NCBI RefSeq assembly: GCF_047549485.1
Contig: NZ_CP180191.1
Coordinates: 62,001 to 126,000, forward strand
Direction of reading: 5' to 3'
DNA length: 64,000 nt
Origin: Piscinibacterium candidicorallinum
Lineage (GTDB): Bacteria; Pseudomonadota; Gammaproteobacteria; Burkholderiales; Burkholderiaceae_C
The position numbers and the translations under genes are program-made. This document shows, in pieces, positions 29,315-37,819 of the stretch. Under the pieces are notes generated by a model, which was not told the DNA's origin, did no database searches, and worked only from the letters and a program-made list of their open reading frames with translations. The first letter of the stretch is position 1; each line of letters opens with the position of its first letter.

Positions 29315-29565
29315 GCCGCGGGGTCGGTGCTGCGCGGGCTCGTTTCGAGCGCCGCCAGCCGGGCCTCGAGCGCCTCGGCCTGGGCTCTCAGTCGGGCAAC
29401 CAGTTCGCGTTGGACCTCAAACTCCTCCCGCGTGACTAGTTCAAAACGCGCCAGACCCTGCGCCACCAGGGCCTTCACGTTGCGTTCGATGTCTGCTGCG
29501 GGCGTATTGGCGATGACTGCGCTGATTTTCTGCTGCAGATCATCGAGAAAAGCGTTTCGGTCCAT
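29311..29565 (-). CDS. ubiK: Ubiquinone biosynthesis accessory factor UbiK
   Basis: This is an 84-residue, mostly helical protein. The N-terminal part is MDRNAFLDDLQQKISAVI and the C-terminal part is a coiled coil (FEVQRELVARLRAQAEALEA). UbiK forms trimers that help UbiJ-bound intermediates in aerobic ubiquinone synthesis. The ATG at 29565 follows AAGGGAG. The longer frame from 29637 lacks such a site and exceeds the family length. It overlaps comM by four bases, so the pair is translationally coupled. Confidence 0.92.
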   Translation of the reverse strand: MDRNAFLDDLQQKISAVIANTPAADIERNVKALVAQGLARFELVTREEFEVQRELVARLRAQAEALEARLAALETSPRSTDPAA

Positions 29566-29669
29566 GCCGGCTCCCTTGAAGTCCTTGAGCTTAGCGGCGC
29601 CCGCCAACGTGGGCGGCACCGACCCAGAAGGCACCACTTCAGTGCGCCATCAACTCGGAACCCCATTGA

Positions 29670-29775
29670 TGCACATCTTCGGTGCGGCTCGCGCCCGAAC
29701 GCACTGCTCGCAGCGTGGCGCGCACGCGGAGTGTGCACGAATGCGGCGCTGCAGCAGTTGGCACAGATTCTGCTG
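29670..29775 (+). promoter_or_regulatory. Sigma54 promoter with NtrC-like sites upstream of porin-glnK-amtB
   Basis: TTGGCACAGATTCTGCT at 29758-29774 has the -24 GG and -12 GC with exactly ten bases between, as sigma54 requires. Upstream, TGCACATCTTCGGTGCG (29670-29686) fits the NtrC pattern TGCACY-N4-TGGTGCA at most positions. TGCACGAATGCGGCGCT (29734-29750) is a weaker second copy with the same half-site spacing. Expected transcription start is about 29785. Nitrogen-limitation control of glnK-amtB is established in many proteobacteria. Confidence 0.72.
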
Positions 29776-29845
29776 ACGATGCATCAACCTGCCGAACCGG
29801 CAGCACGAGCAGTCGTAGTTGTTTCCACACTTTGGGGAGTTAGGC

Positions 29846-30619
29846 ATGAAACGGACACTGGTAAATCTCGCTGTTGGCGCTCTTCTGGCCTCTTCGGCCG
29901 CTGCGTTTGCTCAAACCGCTGCTGCGCCCAAGTCGGACTGGTCCCTGACCGGCAATGCAGGTTTGTTCTCGGACTACCGGTTCCGCGGCTTCACTCAAAC
30001 GGGCTACAGCTTCGCTTACCAGGGCGGCTTCGACCTGGCGCACTCGTCCGGCTTCTACGTCGGCAACTGGAACTCGAACGTCGAGCAAGGTCTGTACAAC
30101 GGCGCTAGCCTTGAGATGGACTTCTACGGCGGCTACAAGGCATCGATCGGCGAGATCGGCCTGGACGTGGGCTATCTCTATTACTACTACCCGAAGTCCG
30201 GTGCGTTGGGCCTCATCAAGATCGACAACGGTGAGCTGTACGCAGGCGCGAGCTACGGCCCTGTGTCCGCAAAGGTCTTCTACTCGACCACCAACTTCTT
30301 CGGCTTGGGCAAGAACACGCCTACCGACTCCAAGGGCTCTTACTACCTGGACCTGACCGGTAACTTCCCGCTTGCTGAGGGCCTGACGCTGTCGGCGCAC
30401 TATGGTTATCAGAAGATCAAGAACGGCAAGGCTCTGGGTCTGCGCAAGGACACCGTGTCTGACTATCGCGTGGGCATTACCAAGGATTTCTCCGGCTGGG
30501 CAGTCGGTCTGAACGTCGTGGGCACCACCGAGAAGCAGCTATTTACGACGGCTGAGTCCGGCTTTACCGAAGGTGCGGGCAAGACCGGTGCCGTTCTTTC
30601 GGTCTCCAAGACCTTCTGA
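29846..30619 (+). CDS. TorF family putative porin
   Basis: The 257-residue outer-membrane protein has a signal peptide (MKRTLVNLAVGALLASSAAA, cleavage near AFAQ) and then alternating beta-strand repeats. The family opening is GNAGLFSDYRFRGFTQTGYS. It ends in Phe (VSKTF), the usual beta-barrel C-terminal signal. The ATG at 29846 follows GGGGAG. It is the first gene of a probable operon with glnK and amtB, so it may help ammonium or another nitrogen source across the outer membrane; that role is inferred from context. Confidence 0.88.
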   Translation: MKRTLVNLAVGALLASSAAAFAQTAAAPKSDWSLTGNAGLFSDYRFRGFTQTGYSFAYQGGFDLAHSSGFYVGNWNSNVEQGLYNGASLEMDFYGGYKASIGEIGLDVGYLYYYYPKSGALGLIKIDNGELYAGASYGPVSAKVFYSTTNFFGLGKNTPTDSKGSYYLDLTGNFPLAEGLTLSAHYGYQKIKNGKALGLRKDTVSDYRVGITKDFSGWAVGLNVVGTTEKQLFTTAESGFTEGAGKTGAVLSVSKTF

Positions 30620-30646
30620 GCTCGAAGCAGGACATAGGGGACCACC

Positions 30647-30985
30647 ATGAAGATGATCACCGCGATCATCAAGCCCTTCAAGCTTGATGAAGTCCGCGAA
30701 GCCCTCTCGGGGCTGGGGGTGTCGGGCATCACCGTCACCGAGGTGAAGGGTTTCGGCCGCCAGAAGGGCCACACCGAGTTGTATCGGGGTGCCGAGTATG
30801 TCGTCGACTTCCTGCCCAAGGTGAAGGTCGAGGCCGCCGTGCCCGCCGATCTGGTTGACCGCGCGATCGAGGCCATCGAGGCCGCGGCGCGCACCGGCAA
30901 GATCGGTGACGGCAAGATTTTCGTGACCTCGCTCGAACAGGTCGTCCGGATCCGCACCGGCGAGACCGGCGGCCAGGCGCTTTGA
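30647..30985 (+). CDS. glnK: P-II family nitrogen regulator (GlnK type)
   Basis: This is a 112-residue trimeric signal protein that reads 2-oxoglutarate and ATP/ADP. The start MKMITAIIKPFKLDEVREAL, the T-loop with the uridylylation site Tyr51 (GHTELYRGAEY) and the C-terminal signature TGKIGDGKIF are all present. Its position directly before amtB identifies it as the GlnK-type paralogue that plugs the ammonium channel when nitrogen is plentiful. The sigma54/NtrC promoter ahead of the porin gene probably drives it. Confidence 0.95.
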   Translation: MKMITAIIKPFKLDEVREALSGLGVSGITVTEVKGFGRQKGHTELYRGAEYVVDFLPKVKVEAAVPADLVDRAIEAIEAAARTGKIGDGKIFVTSLEQVVRIRTGETGGQAL

Positions 30986-31005
30986 AGCACAGGGGAGCAT
31001 TCACA

Positions 31006-32556
31006 ATGAAGCGTTTTTCTCAGTTGATCGCAGCCGCCGTGCTGGGTCTGGCCGTGTTCGCGGCCCATGCCCAGGCGCCGGCGGCCAAACCGGCCGATGC
31101 TGCTCCGGCAGCGACGGCTCCGGCCGCAGCGCCTGCTGCACCGGCTGACGCCAAGCCGGCTGAGGCTGCCCCGGCCGCCGCCGCGCCTGCGGCCGCAGCA
31201 CCAGCAGCCGAGGCCAAGCCCGCCGAAGCTGCGCCGCCGGCCCCCACAGCCAACAAGGGCGACACCACCTGGATGCTGATCTCCACAGCCCTTGTGCTGC
31301 TGATGATCGTGCCCGGCGTGGCCCTGTTCTATGGCGGTCTGGTACGCAGCAAGAACGTGCTGTCGGTCCTCATGCAGGTCATGGTCGGCGCCTCGCTGAT
31401 CCTGGTGCTGTGGGTCATCTACGGCTACTCCGTGGCATTCACCGCGGGCAATCCGTACTTCGGTGGCTTCTCCAAGCTGCTGCTTTCGGGCGTAACGCCT
31501 GATTCGATGGCCGCGACCTTCAGCAAGGGCGTCTACATCCCCGAGCTGATCTTTGTGGCCTTCCAAGGCACGTTCGCAGCCATTACCTGCGTGCTGATCG
31601 TCGGCGCCTTTGCCGAGCGCATGAAGTTCTCCGCCGTGCTCGTGTTCCTGGTGATCTGGTTCACATTCAGCTACCTGCCCATCGCTCACATGGTCTGGTA
31701 CTGGGACGGCCCGGATGCGATCAAGGATCAAGCCACGCTCGACGCCGTGACGGCTGCCGCCGGTGCACTGTGGGCCAAGGGCGCGCTGGACTTCGCGGGC
31801 GGCACCGTGGTGCACATCAACGCCGGTATCGCCGGCCTGGTGGGCGCCTATCTGATCGGCAAGCGCATCGGCTACGGCCGCGAAGCCATGGCGCCGCACA
31901 ACATGACGCTCGTGATGATCGGTGCCGCACTGCTGTGGTTTGGCTGGTTCGGCTTCAACGCCGGCTCGAACCTGGAAGCCAACGGTCTGGCTGCGCTGGC
32001 CTTCATCAACACGCTCGTGGCGACTGCCGCTGCTGTGCTGTCGTGGACCATCGCCGAGTGGATGAGCAAGGGCAAGCCCTCGATGCTGGGCGGCGCCTCG
32101 GGTGCAGTGGCCGGCCTCGTGGCCATCACCCCGGCGGCTGGCTTCGTCGGTGTCGGTGGCGCGCTCCTCATGGGCTTGGCCGCGGGCGTCATCTGCCTGT
32201 GGGGCGTGAACGGCCTGAAGCGTCTGCTCGGTGCGGACGATGCGCTGGACGTGTTCGGCGTGCACGGCGTGGGCGGCATCCTCGGTGCGCTGCTGACGGG
32301 TGTGTTCGCTGCCCCGAGCCTTGGCGGTCAGGGTATCTGTGACTACGTGGCCAACAAGTGCGGAAACTTCCCCGGCATCGGCGCGCAGGTCTGGATTCAG
32401 GCCCAAGGCGTGATCTACACGGTGATCCTGTCCGCAGTCGTCTCCCTCATCGCCTACAAGCTCGTGGACTGGACGATCGGTCTGCGCGTGAAGGAAGAGG
32501 AAGAGCGTGAAGGTCTGGACATCAACAGCCACGGCGAAACGGCCTACCACGGCTGA
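31006..32556 (+). CDS. amtB: Ammonium transporter AmtB
   Basis: This is an ammonium channel of 516 residues. A signal peptide ending near AHA is followed by an unusual Ala/Pro/Glu-rich extension (about 25-80), and then the eleven-helix Amt domain. Family motifs seen are FYGGLVRSKNVLSVLMQ, the twin-His pore residues in VVHINAGIAGLVGA and DVFGVHGVGGILGA, and the C-terminal cytoplasmic tail for GlnK binding (GLRVKEEEEREGLD). The start at 31006 follows AGGGGAG. It ends the nitrogen operon and is followed by a strong hairpin. Confidence 0.95.
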   Translation: MKRFSQLIAAAVLGLAVFAAHAQAPAAKPADAAPAATAPAAAPAAPADAKPAEAAPAAAAPAAAAPAAEAKPAEAAPPAPTANKGDTTWMLISTALVLLMIVPGVALFYGGLVRSKNVLSVLMQVMVGASLILVLWVIYGYSVAFTAGNPYFGGFSKLLLSGVTPDSMAATFSKGVYIPELIFVAFQGTFAAITCVLIVGAFAERMKFSAVLVFLVIWFTFSYLPIAHMVWYWDGPDAIKDQATLDAVTAAAGALWAKGALDFAGGTVVHINAGIAGLVGAYLIGKRIGYGREAMAPHNMTLVMIGAALLWFGWFGFNAGSNLEANGLAALAFINTLVATAAAVLSWTIAEWMSKGKPSMLGGASGAVAGLVAITPAAGFVGVGGALLMGLAAGVICLWGVNGLKRLLGADDALDVFGVHGVGGILGALLTGVFAAPSLGGQGICDYVANKCGNFPGIGAQVWIQAQGVIYTVILSAVVSLIAYKLVDWTIGLRVKEEEEREGLDINSHGETAYHG

Positions 32557-32579
32557 TTGACCGGAACGTCAGTCCGAAG

Positions 32580-32613
32580 CAAGGGCGCACCGCAAGGTGC
32601 GCCCTTGTGCTTT
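32580..32613 (+). terminator. Terminator after amtB
   Basis: A 12-bp perfect stem CAAGGGCGCACC/GGTGCGCCCTTG with a GCAA tetraloop (32580-32607) is followed by a weak T-rich stretch. Confidence 0.8.
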
Positions 32614-32718
32614 GTGGGCAGCCAACGCCTGCCGCATCGGCGAATTGATCGTCACGCAACTCGCATGGGGCTTCCCTAGAATGCTTGAAAACCCTCCTTC
32701 TCACGCAAACTAGCCCCC

Positions 32719-34026
32719 ATGGTTCCTCACCTCATTACCGCGCTGGCCGGGCCCCTGGCCGAGCTTGAGCGCACGGTGCTCAATGCCAGCCCGCAGATTG
32801 AGCGCTGGTTCCGCATGCAGTGGCAGGACAACCCGCCACCCTTCTACAGCTCGGTGGACGTGCGCAACGCCGGCTACAAGATCGCCCCGGTGGACACCAA
32901 CCTGTATCCCGGCGGCTTCAACAACCTCGCGCCGGACACCCTGCCGCTGGCCATCATGGCCGCCACCGGCGCCGTGGAGCAGCACTGCGCCGACGCACGC
33001 AGCCTGCTGCTGATCCCGGAGAACCACACCCGCAACCAGTTCTATCTGCAGAATGTGCTGCGCCTGCAGCAGATCCTCAAGCAGAGCGGGCTCAACGTGC
33101 GTCTGGGCAGCCTCAACCCCGAAGTCACCGAGGCCACCCCGCTGGATGCCGGCAACGGCCAGAGCCTGACCGTGGAGCCGCTGCAGCGCGAGGGCGACCG
33201 AATCGTGCTGCCCGGCTTTCGGCCGTGCATCGTGTTGCTGAACAATGACCTGTCCGCCGGCCTGCCGGACATTCTCAAGGGTCTGTCGCCCAACCAGAAC
33301 CTGCTGCCGCCGCTTCATGCCGGCTGGGCCGTGCGCCGCAAGTCGCACCACTTTGCGGCCTATGACCGGGCCGTGGGCGAGTTTGCGCAGTTCATCGACA
33401 TCGATCCCTGGTTGATCAACCCATACTTCGCTGCCGTGCGTGGCGTGAACTTCCACGAGCGCGAGGGTGAGCAGCAGCTGGCCGACGCGGTGTCCGATGT
33501 GCTCAAGCGCATCCAGGCCAAGTACACGGAGTACGGCATCACGGAGCAGCCCTTCGTGATCGCCAAGGCCGACGCCGGCACCTACGGCATGGGCATCATG
33601 AAGGTGACCAGCCCCGAGGAGATGGTCGGCCTGAACCGCAAGGCCCGCAACAAGATGAGCGTGGTCAAGGAGGGTCTGCAGGTCTCTGAGGTGCTGGTCC
33701 AGGAAGGGGTCCCCACCATCGAGCAGGTGGATGGCGGCAGCGCCGAACCCGTGGTCTACATGATCGATCGGCATGTGGTGGGCGGCTTCTATCGCATCAA
33801 TGCCGCGCGTGGCCGCGACGAGAACCTCAACGCCCCCGGCATGACCTTCAAGCCCCTGCCCTTTGCCGCGCCCTGTAACACGCCCGATTGCAGCGATGCC
33901 GTGGACGCCGGGGTGAACCGCTTCTACACCTACGGCGTGATCGGCCGCCTGGCAGCACTGGCCGCCTCGCTGGAGTTGGAGGCCACTCGCCCGCGCGCAT
34001 CGGCCGCCGCCCCGGCGCTGGCCTGA
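32719..34026 (+). CDS. gshA: Glutamate-cysteine ligase (Acidithiobacillus/betaproteobacterial type)
   Basis: GshA makes gamma-glutamylcysteine, the first step of glutathione synthesis. The 435 residues match the type found in betaproteobacteria and Acidithiobacillus: VDTNLYPGGFNNL near residue 55, IPENHTRNQFYLQN and FVIAKADAGTYGMGIMKV. This lineage is unrelated in sequence to E. coli GshA. gshB follows after 16 bp, so both steps are co-transcribed. TAGAAT at 32677 may be the -10 element. Length is normal. Confidence 0.94.
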   Translation: MVPHLITALAGPLAELERTVLNASPQIERWFRMQWQDNPPPFYSSVDVRNAGYKIAPVDTNLYPGGFNNLAPDTLPLAIMAATGAVEQHCADARSLLLIPENHTRNQFYLQNVLRLQQILKQSGLNVRLGSLNPEVTEATPLDAGNGQSLTVEPLQREGDRIVLPGFRPCIVLLNNDLSAGLPDILKGLSPNQNLLPPLHAGWAVRRKSHHFAAYDRAVGEFAQFIDIDPWLINPYFAAVRGVNFHEREGEQQLADAVSDVLKRIQAKYTEYGITEQPFVIAKADAGTYGMGIMKVTSPEEMVGLNRKARNKMSVVKEGLQVSEVLVQEGVPTIEQVDGGSAEPVVYMIDRHVVGGFYRINAARGRDENLNAPGMTFKPLPFAAPCNTPDCSDAVDAGVNRFYTYGVIGRLAALAASLELEATRPRASAAAPALA

Positions 34027-34042
34027 TCAAGATCCCGAACCC

Positions 34043-35017
34043 ATGAGCCAAGCACCGCTGAAGCTGCTGTTCGTTGCCGATCCGCTGGACGGCTTCAAGA
34101 CCTACAAGGACTCCACCTTCGCCATGATGCGCGAGGCCGCCCGTCGCGGTCATGCCATCTACGCCTGCGAAGTGAAGGATCTGGCCGCCGACCCCGACAG
34201 CGCGCTGATCGAAGCCACCGTGCAGCAGATCATCCTCACCGGCGACGAGCACGCCTGGTATGCGCCCGAAGGCCGGCGTGAGCGCATGAGCCTGAACCTG
34301 TTCTCGGGCGTGCTCATGCGCAAGGACCCGCCCTTCGACATCGAATTCTTCTACGCCACGCACCTGCTCTCGCGTGCCGAGAGTCAGGGCGCGCGCGTGT
34401 TCAACCGCGGCCAGGCTCTGCGCGACCATCCGGAGAAGCTGGCGATCCTGGAGTTTCCGCAGTTCACGGCGCCCACGCTGGTGGCGCGCGACATGGAGCG
34501 CCTGCGCGCCTTCCATGCGGAGCATCACGACGTGATCTACAAGCCGCTCGACGGCATGGGCGGCATGGGCATCTTTCGCGCCGTGCAGGGCGAGCACAAC
34601 CTGTCCGTCATCCTGGAAACCCTGACGGCCGGCGGCACGCAGACCATCATGGCGCAGAAGTACCTGCCGGCGATCGTGCATGGCGACAAGCGCATCCTCA
34701 TCATCGACGGCAAGCCTGTGCCGTGGTGCCTCGCGCGCATTCCGAAGGGCGGTGAGACCCGCGGCAACCTGGCCGCCGGTGGCACCGGCGTGGCGCGCGA
34801 GCTCACCCGGCGCGACCGCGAGATTGCCGAGACCCTCGGCCCCACACTCGCCGCGCGCGGTCTGTTCCTCGTCGGGCTGGACGTGATCGGCGATCATGTC
34901 ACCGAGATCAATGTCACCAGCCCGACCTGCTTCCAGGAGATCACGCAGCAAAGCGGCGTGGACGTGGCGGCGATCTTCATTGACGCGCTGGAGCAGCGCA
35001 TTGCCGCAGGCTATTGA
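34043..35017 (+). CDS. gshB: Glutathione synthase
   Basis: GshB joins gamma-glutamylcysteine and glycine with ATP. The 324 residues have the N-terminal substrate domain (FVADPLDGFKTYKDSTFAMM), the ATP-grasp central region (DVIYKPLDGMGGMGIFR) and the Mg-binding end (VGLDVIGDHVTEINVTSPTC). It directly follows gshA and precedes the PTS genes by 48 bp, an order conserved in many Burkholderiales. Confidence 0.96.
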   Translation: MSQAPLKLLFVADPLDGFKTYKDSTFAMMREAARRGHAIYACEVKDLAADPDSALIEATVQQIILTGDEHAWYAPEGRRERMSLNLFSGVLMRKDPPFDIEFFYATHLLSRAESQGARVFNRGQALRDHPEKLAILEFPQFTAPTLVARDMERLRAFHAEHHDVIYKPLDGMGGMGIFRAVQGEHNLSVILETLTAGGTQTIMAQKYLPAIVHGDKRILIIDGKPVPWCLARIPKGGETRGNLAAGGTGVARELTRRDREIAETLGPTLAARGLFLVGLDVIGDHVTEINVTSPTCFQEITQQSGVDVAAIFIDALEQRIAAGY

Positions 35018-35065
35018 ACCGGCGCAGATGCTGCTGAAGCATCCACCGCGATAATCCCCCCTGAC

Positions 35066-35518
35066 ATGGTTTCATTTCTGCTCATCACACACGCTCCGGT
35101 GGGTGCGGCCTTGCTGGAAGCAGTGGCGCACGTGTTCGGCGGCGCAGTGCCGCGCTGCGAGGCGATCGACGTGATTGCCGACGAGAGTCTGGCCGACATC
35201 CAGGCCCGGGCCTGCGTGCGCATCGACGCGATGGACGACGGCGACGGCGTGCTCGTCCTGTCGGACCTCTATGGCGCGAGCCCTTGCAACTGTGCGAGCC
35301 GCCTGTCGCAGCCCGGGCGCGTGGAGGTCATCAGCGGCGTGTCCCTGCCGCTCCTGATCCGCGCCATCAACTACCGCACGCAGTCGCTGCCCCAGCTGGC
35401 TGAGCAGCTCATTTCCAGCGCGGCGCAAGGCGTGGTGCGCATTGCCAGCCACGCGCCGCAGAACCAGATGTTCCGACCGATTCCCGATGCTCAGGCAAGA
35501 CATCAACATCAGCAATAA
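35066..35518 (+). CDS. PTS EIIA component, mannose family
   Basis: The 150-residue soluble EIIA(Man)-type domain has the phospho-accepting His9 in FLLITHAPVG. VLVLSDLYGASPCN is the family strand-loop around residue 70. No EIIB or EIIC membrane components are encoded nearby, so the protein is likely regulatory: it takes phosphate from HPr and signals carbon or nitrogen state. Its 3' end overlaps ptsH by 32 bp in a different frame, so the genes are tightly coupled. Confidence 0.9.
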   Translation: MVSFLLITHAPVGAALLEAVAHVFGGAVPRCEAIDVIADESLADIQARACVRIDAMDDGDGVLVLSDLYGASPCNCASRLSQPGRVEVISGVSLPLLIRAINYRTQSLPQLAEQLISSAAQGVVRIASHAPQNQMFRPIPDAQARHQHQQ

Positions 35519-35756
35519 GTTGGGCCTGCACGCGCGGGCCAGCGCCAAGCTCTCGCAGACCGCCGGCCGCTTCGAGAGCGACGTGCAGATCTCGCGCAAC
35601 GGGCGCAAGGTCAATGCCAAGTCCATCATGGGCGTGATGATGCTGGCCGCCGGCATGGGCAGCACCGTCACGCTCGAGATCGACGGCCCGGACGAGGCCG
35701 AGGCGATGGCGGCACTGACGGCGCTGATCAATGACAAGTTTGGAGAGGGTGAGTGA
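35487..35756 (+). CDS. ptsH: Phosphocarrier protein HPr
   Basis: The 89 residues include His15 in NKLGLHARASAKL, the site phosphorylated by enzyme I, and Ser46 in KSIMGVMML, the HPr kinase site. I chose the ATG at 35487, inside the end of the EIIA gene, because it gives exactly the HPr fold and puts His at 15. The frame open from 35442 adds a non-family leader. A perfect 21-bp inverted repeat begins inside the last codons. Confidence 0.94.
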   Translation: MLRQDINISNKLGLHARASAKLSQTAGRFESDVQISRNGRKVNAKSIMGVMMLAAGMGSTVTLEIDGPDEAEAMAALTALINDKFGEGE

Positions 35757-35786
35757 AGGCCCTGCGGGCCTTCACTCACCCTCTCC
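35742..35786. terminator. Perfect 21-bp hairpin over the ptsH stop codon
   Basis: Bases 35742-35762 pair without mismatch to 35766-35786 around a three-base loop. The stem starts in the last five codons of ptsH and includes the TGA. There is no T run. It may be a terminator, an RNA-stability element or both. Confidence 0.65.
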
Positions 35787-35797
35787 GAGGGAAGCAG

Positions 35798-35893
35798 GTG
35801 GGCACCCCCCTCCCGTCCCCTCGCCTCTCGGGTGGAGGTCGACGGCGTCGCCCTCCCCTGCGGGGTGTTTGTGGGCACCCCCCTTCCGTCCCC
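35798..35893 (+). repeat. Duplicated C-rich 23-mer in the ptsH-ptsI gap
   Basis: GTGGGCACCCCCCTCCCGTC at 35798 continues to 35820 and recurs with one mismatch at 35871-35893. A GC-rich stretch with further short inverted repeats (CCCGCCGGGCGGGG) follows. Apart from these and the hairpin before them, the 362-bp gap up to ptsI shows no gene. Its AT-richer part near 35950-36020 may hold the ptsI promoter. Confidence 0.7.
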
Positions 35894-36118
35894 CCGCCGG
35901 GCGGGGGGAGACTGGCGATGGCGTGGGGGCTCGGCGGGCTTGGTTGGCTTACTTTCAGCATTTGATTGAAAAACGGGCTGGAAAGCGGCCGATTTTCAAT
36001 GGATTGTTGAAAACGAGATTTCCGGCTTTCCGCTAGTGGCAGGCGGATCCTGGGCAGTTTGGATAGTTTTTCGCGCCGGTGCATCTCATGCCGGCGCTTT
36101 CTGGGAGGCGGGTGCGCA

Positions 36119-37819
36119 ATGAAGACGCTTTCGGGCATTCCGGCTTCGGGCGGTATCGCCATCGGGCGGGCGCATGTGCTGGCGGCGCTGGCCGTGGAGG
36201 TGTCGCACCACTTCATCGAGCCCGAGCAGCTGGACGCGGAGCTCTCGCGCTTTGACGCCGCCGTGGAGCTGGCGCGCACCGAGCTGGCCGAGGTGCGCCA
36301 GAACCTGGAGCACGACGCCCCCACCGAGCTGGGCGCCTTCATCGAGGTGCATGAGCTCATGCTGGCGGACCCAATGCTCACCGTGGCGCCGCGCAGCCTG
36401 ATCACTGAGCGCCGCTACAACGCCGCCTGGGCCCTGTCCACGCAGGTCGAGGCCCTGGCCAAGACCTTCGAGGACATGGACGACGCGTACCTGCGCGAGC
36501 GCAGCTACGACGTGCGCCAGGTCGGCGAGCGCATCCTCAAGCACATGACGCAGGACAGCGCGGCGGGCCAGAGCGCACGGCCCGCCGACGAGCTCGGCGA
36601 GGACATCGTGATCGTCGCGCATGACATTGCGCCGGCCGACATGCTGCAGTTCAAGGAAACGCGCTTTGCCGGCTTCGTGACGGACCTGGGCGGCGTGACC
36701 TCGCACACCGCCATCGTCGCGCGCAGCCTGCAGCTGCCCGCCGTGGTGGCGGCCAGTGATGCGACAACGCTGATCCATCAGGACGACTTCATCATCGTCG
36801 ACGGCCACGACGGCCGGATCTACGTCAACCCGGACGCCGCCACGCGCGAGCGCTTTGCGCGCAAGGCCGCCGAGGAGCACGCCACCCGCGCCGCACTGGG
36901 CAGTCTGCGCCATGTGCCGGCCGTCACGCCTGCGGGCGAAGCCATCGAACTGGCCGCCAACATCGAAGTGCCGGAGGACGTGGATGGCGCCGTGGAGATG
37001 AACGCCGACGGCATCGGCCTGTTCCGCACCGAATTCCTCTTCATGGGCCGCAAGCAGCTGCCTGATGAGGACGAGCAGTTCTCTGCCTATGCCCGCGTGG
37101 TGCTGGCCATGGCCGGCAAGCCGGTGGTGATTCGCACCTTGGACATCGGCGCCGACAAGACCCTGGCCGAGGAGGTGGACCTGCAGGCCGTGGTGGCGCC
37201 CAACCCGGCGCTGGGCCTGCGCGCCATCCGCTACTGCCTGGCCAACCCGGAGATGTTCCGCACCCAGCTGCGCGCCATCCTGCGTGCCTCGGCGCTCGGC
37301 CCGGTGAAGATCCTGATCCCCATGGTCGCGCATGAGCATGAGGTCGATCAGGCCCGCGCCGCCATCGAGCGTGCGAAGAAGGAACTCAAGGCCCGCGGCG
37401 AAAAGTGCGCGGCCAATGTGCCCGTGGGCGCGATGATCGAGATCCCTGCCGCGGCGCTCATCCTGGACCGCCTGCTGCCCAAGCTGGACTTCTGCTCGAT
37501 CGGCACCAATGACCTCATCCAGTACACCCTGGCCATCGACCGCGCCGATGCCGAGGTGGCGCATCTCTACGACCCTGCGCATCCTGCCGTGCTGCACCTG
37601 ATCGAACACACCATCCGCACCTGCAAGGCGGCGGGCAAACCGGTCAGTGTGTGCGGCGAGATGGCAGGGGACACCAAATACACCGAGCGTCTGCTCGCCA
37701 TGGGGCTGACCAGCTTCTCCATGCACGCCGGCTGCATCCTGCCGGTGAAGTCCATCATCCGCGGCTCGGCGGCAGCTGCCCCGTTGGCCCAGCCCATGGC
37801 CAACACACCGCACGCATGA
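36119..37819 (+). CDS. ptsI: PTS enzyme I (phosphoenolpyruvate-protein phosphotransferase)
   Basis: Enzyme I passes phosphate from PEP to HPr. The 566 residues have the N-terminal HPr-binding and phospho-His domains (GGVTSHTAIVARSLQ; His196 equals E. coli His189). The C-terminal PEP-binding barrel includes GIGLFRTEFLFMGR, GTNDLIQYTLAIDRAD and the active Cys in VSVCGEMAGD. The ATG at 36119 follows GGGAGG and starts with the usual SGIPASGGIAIGRA; the longer frame from 36059 lacks this. The stop overlaps queE (ATGA). Confidence 0.95.
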   Translation: MKTLSGIPASGGIAIGRAHVLAALAVEVSHHFIEPEQLDAELSRFDAAVELARTELAEVRQNLEHDAPTELGAFIEVHELMLADPMLTVAPRSLITERRYNAAWALSTQVEALAKTFEDMDDAYLRERSYDVRQVGERILKHMTQDSAAGQSARPADELGEDIVIVAHDIAPADMLQFKETRFAGFVTDLGGVTSHTAIVARSLQLPAVVAASDATTLIHQDDFIIVDGHDGRIYVNPDAATRERFARKAAEEHATRAALGSLRHVPAVTPAGEAIELAANIEVPEDVDGAVEMNADGIGLFRTEFLFMGRKQLPDEDEQFSAYARVVLAMAGKPVVIRTLDIGADKTLAEEVDLQAVVAPNPALGLRAIRYCLANPEMFRTQLRAILRASALGPVKILIPMVAHEHEVDQARAAIERAKKELKARGEKCAANVPVGAMIEIPAAALILDRLLPKLDFCSIGTNDLIQYTLAIDRADAEVAHLYDPAHPAVLHLIEHTIRTCKAAGKPVSVCGEMAGDTKYTERLLAMGLTSFSMHAGCILPVKSIIRGSAAAAPLAQPMANTPHA

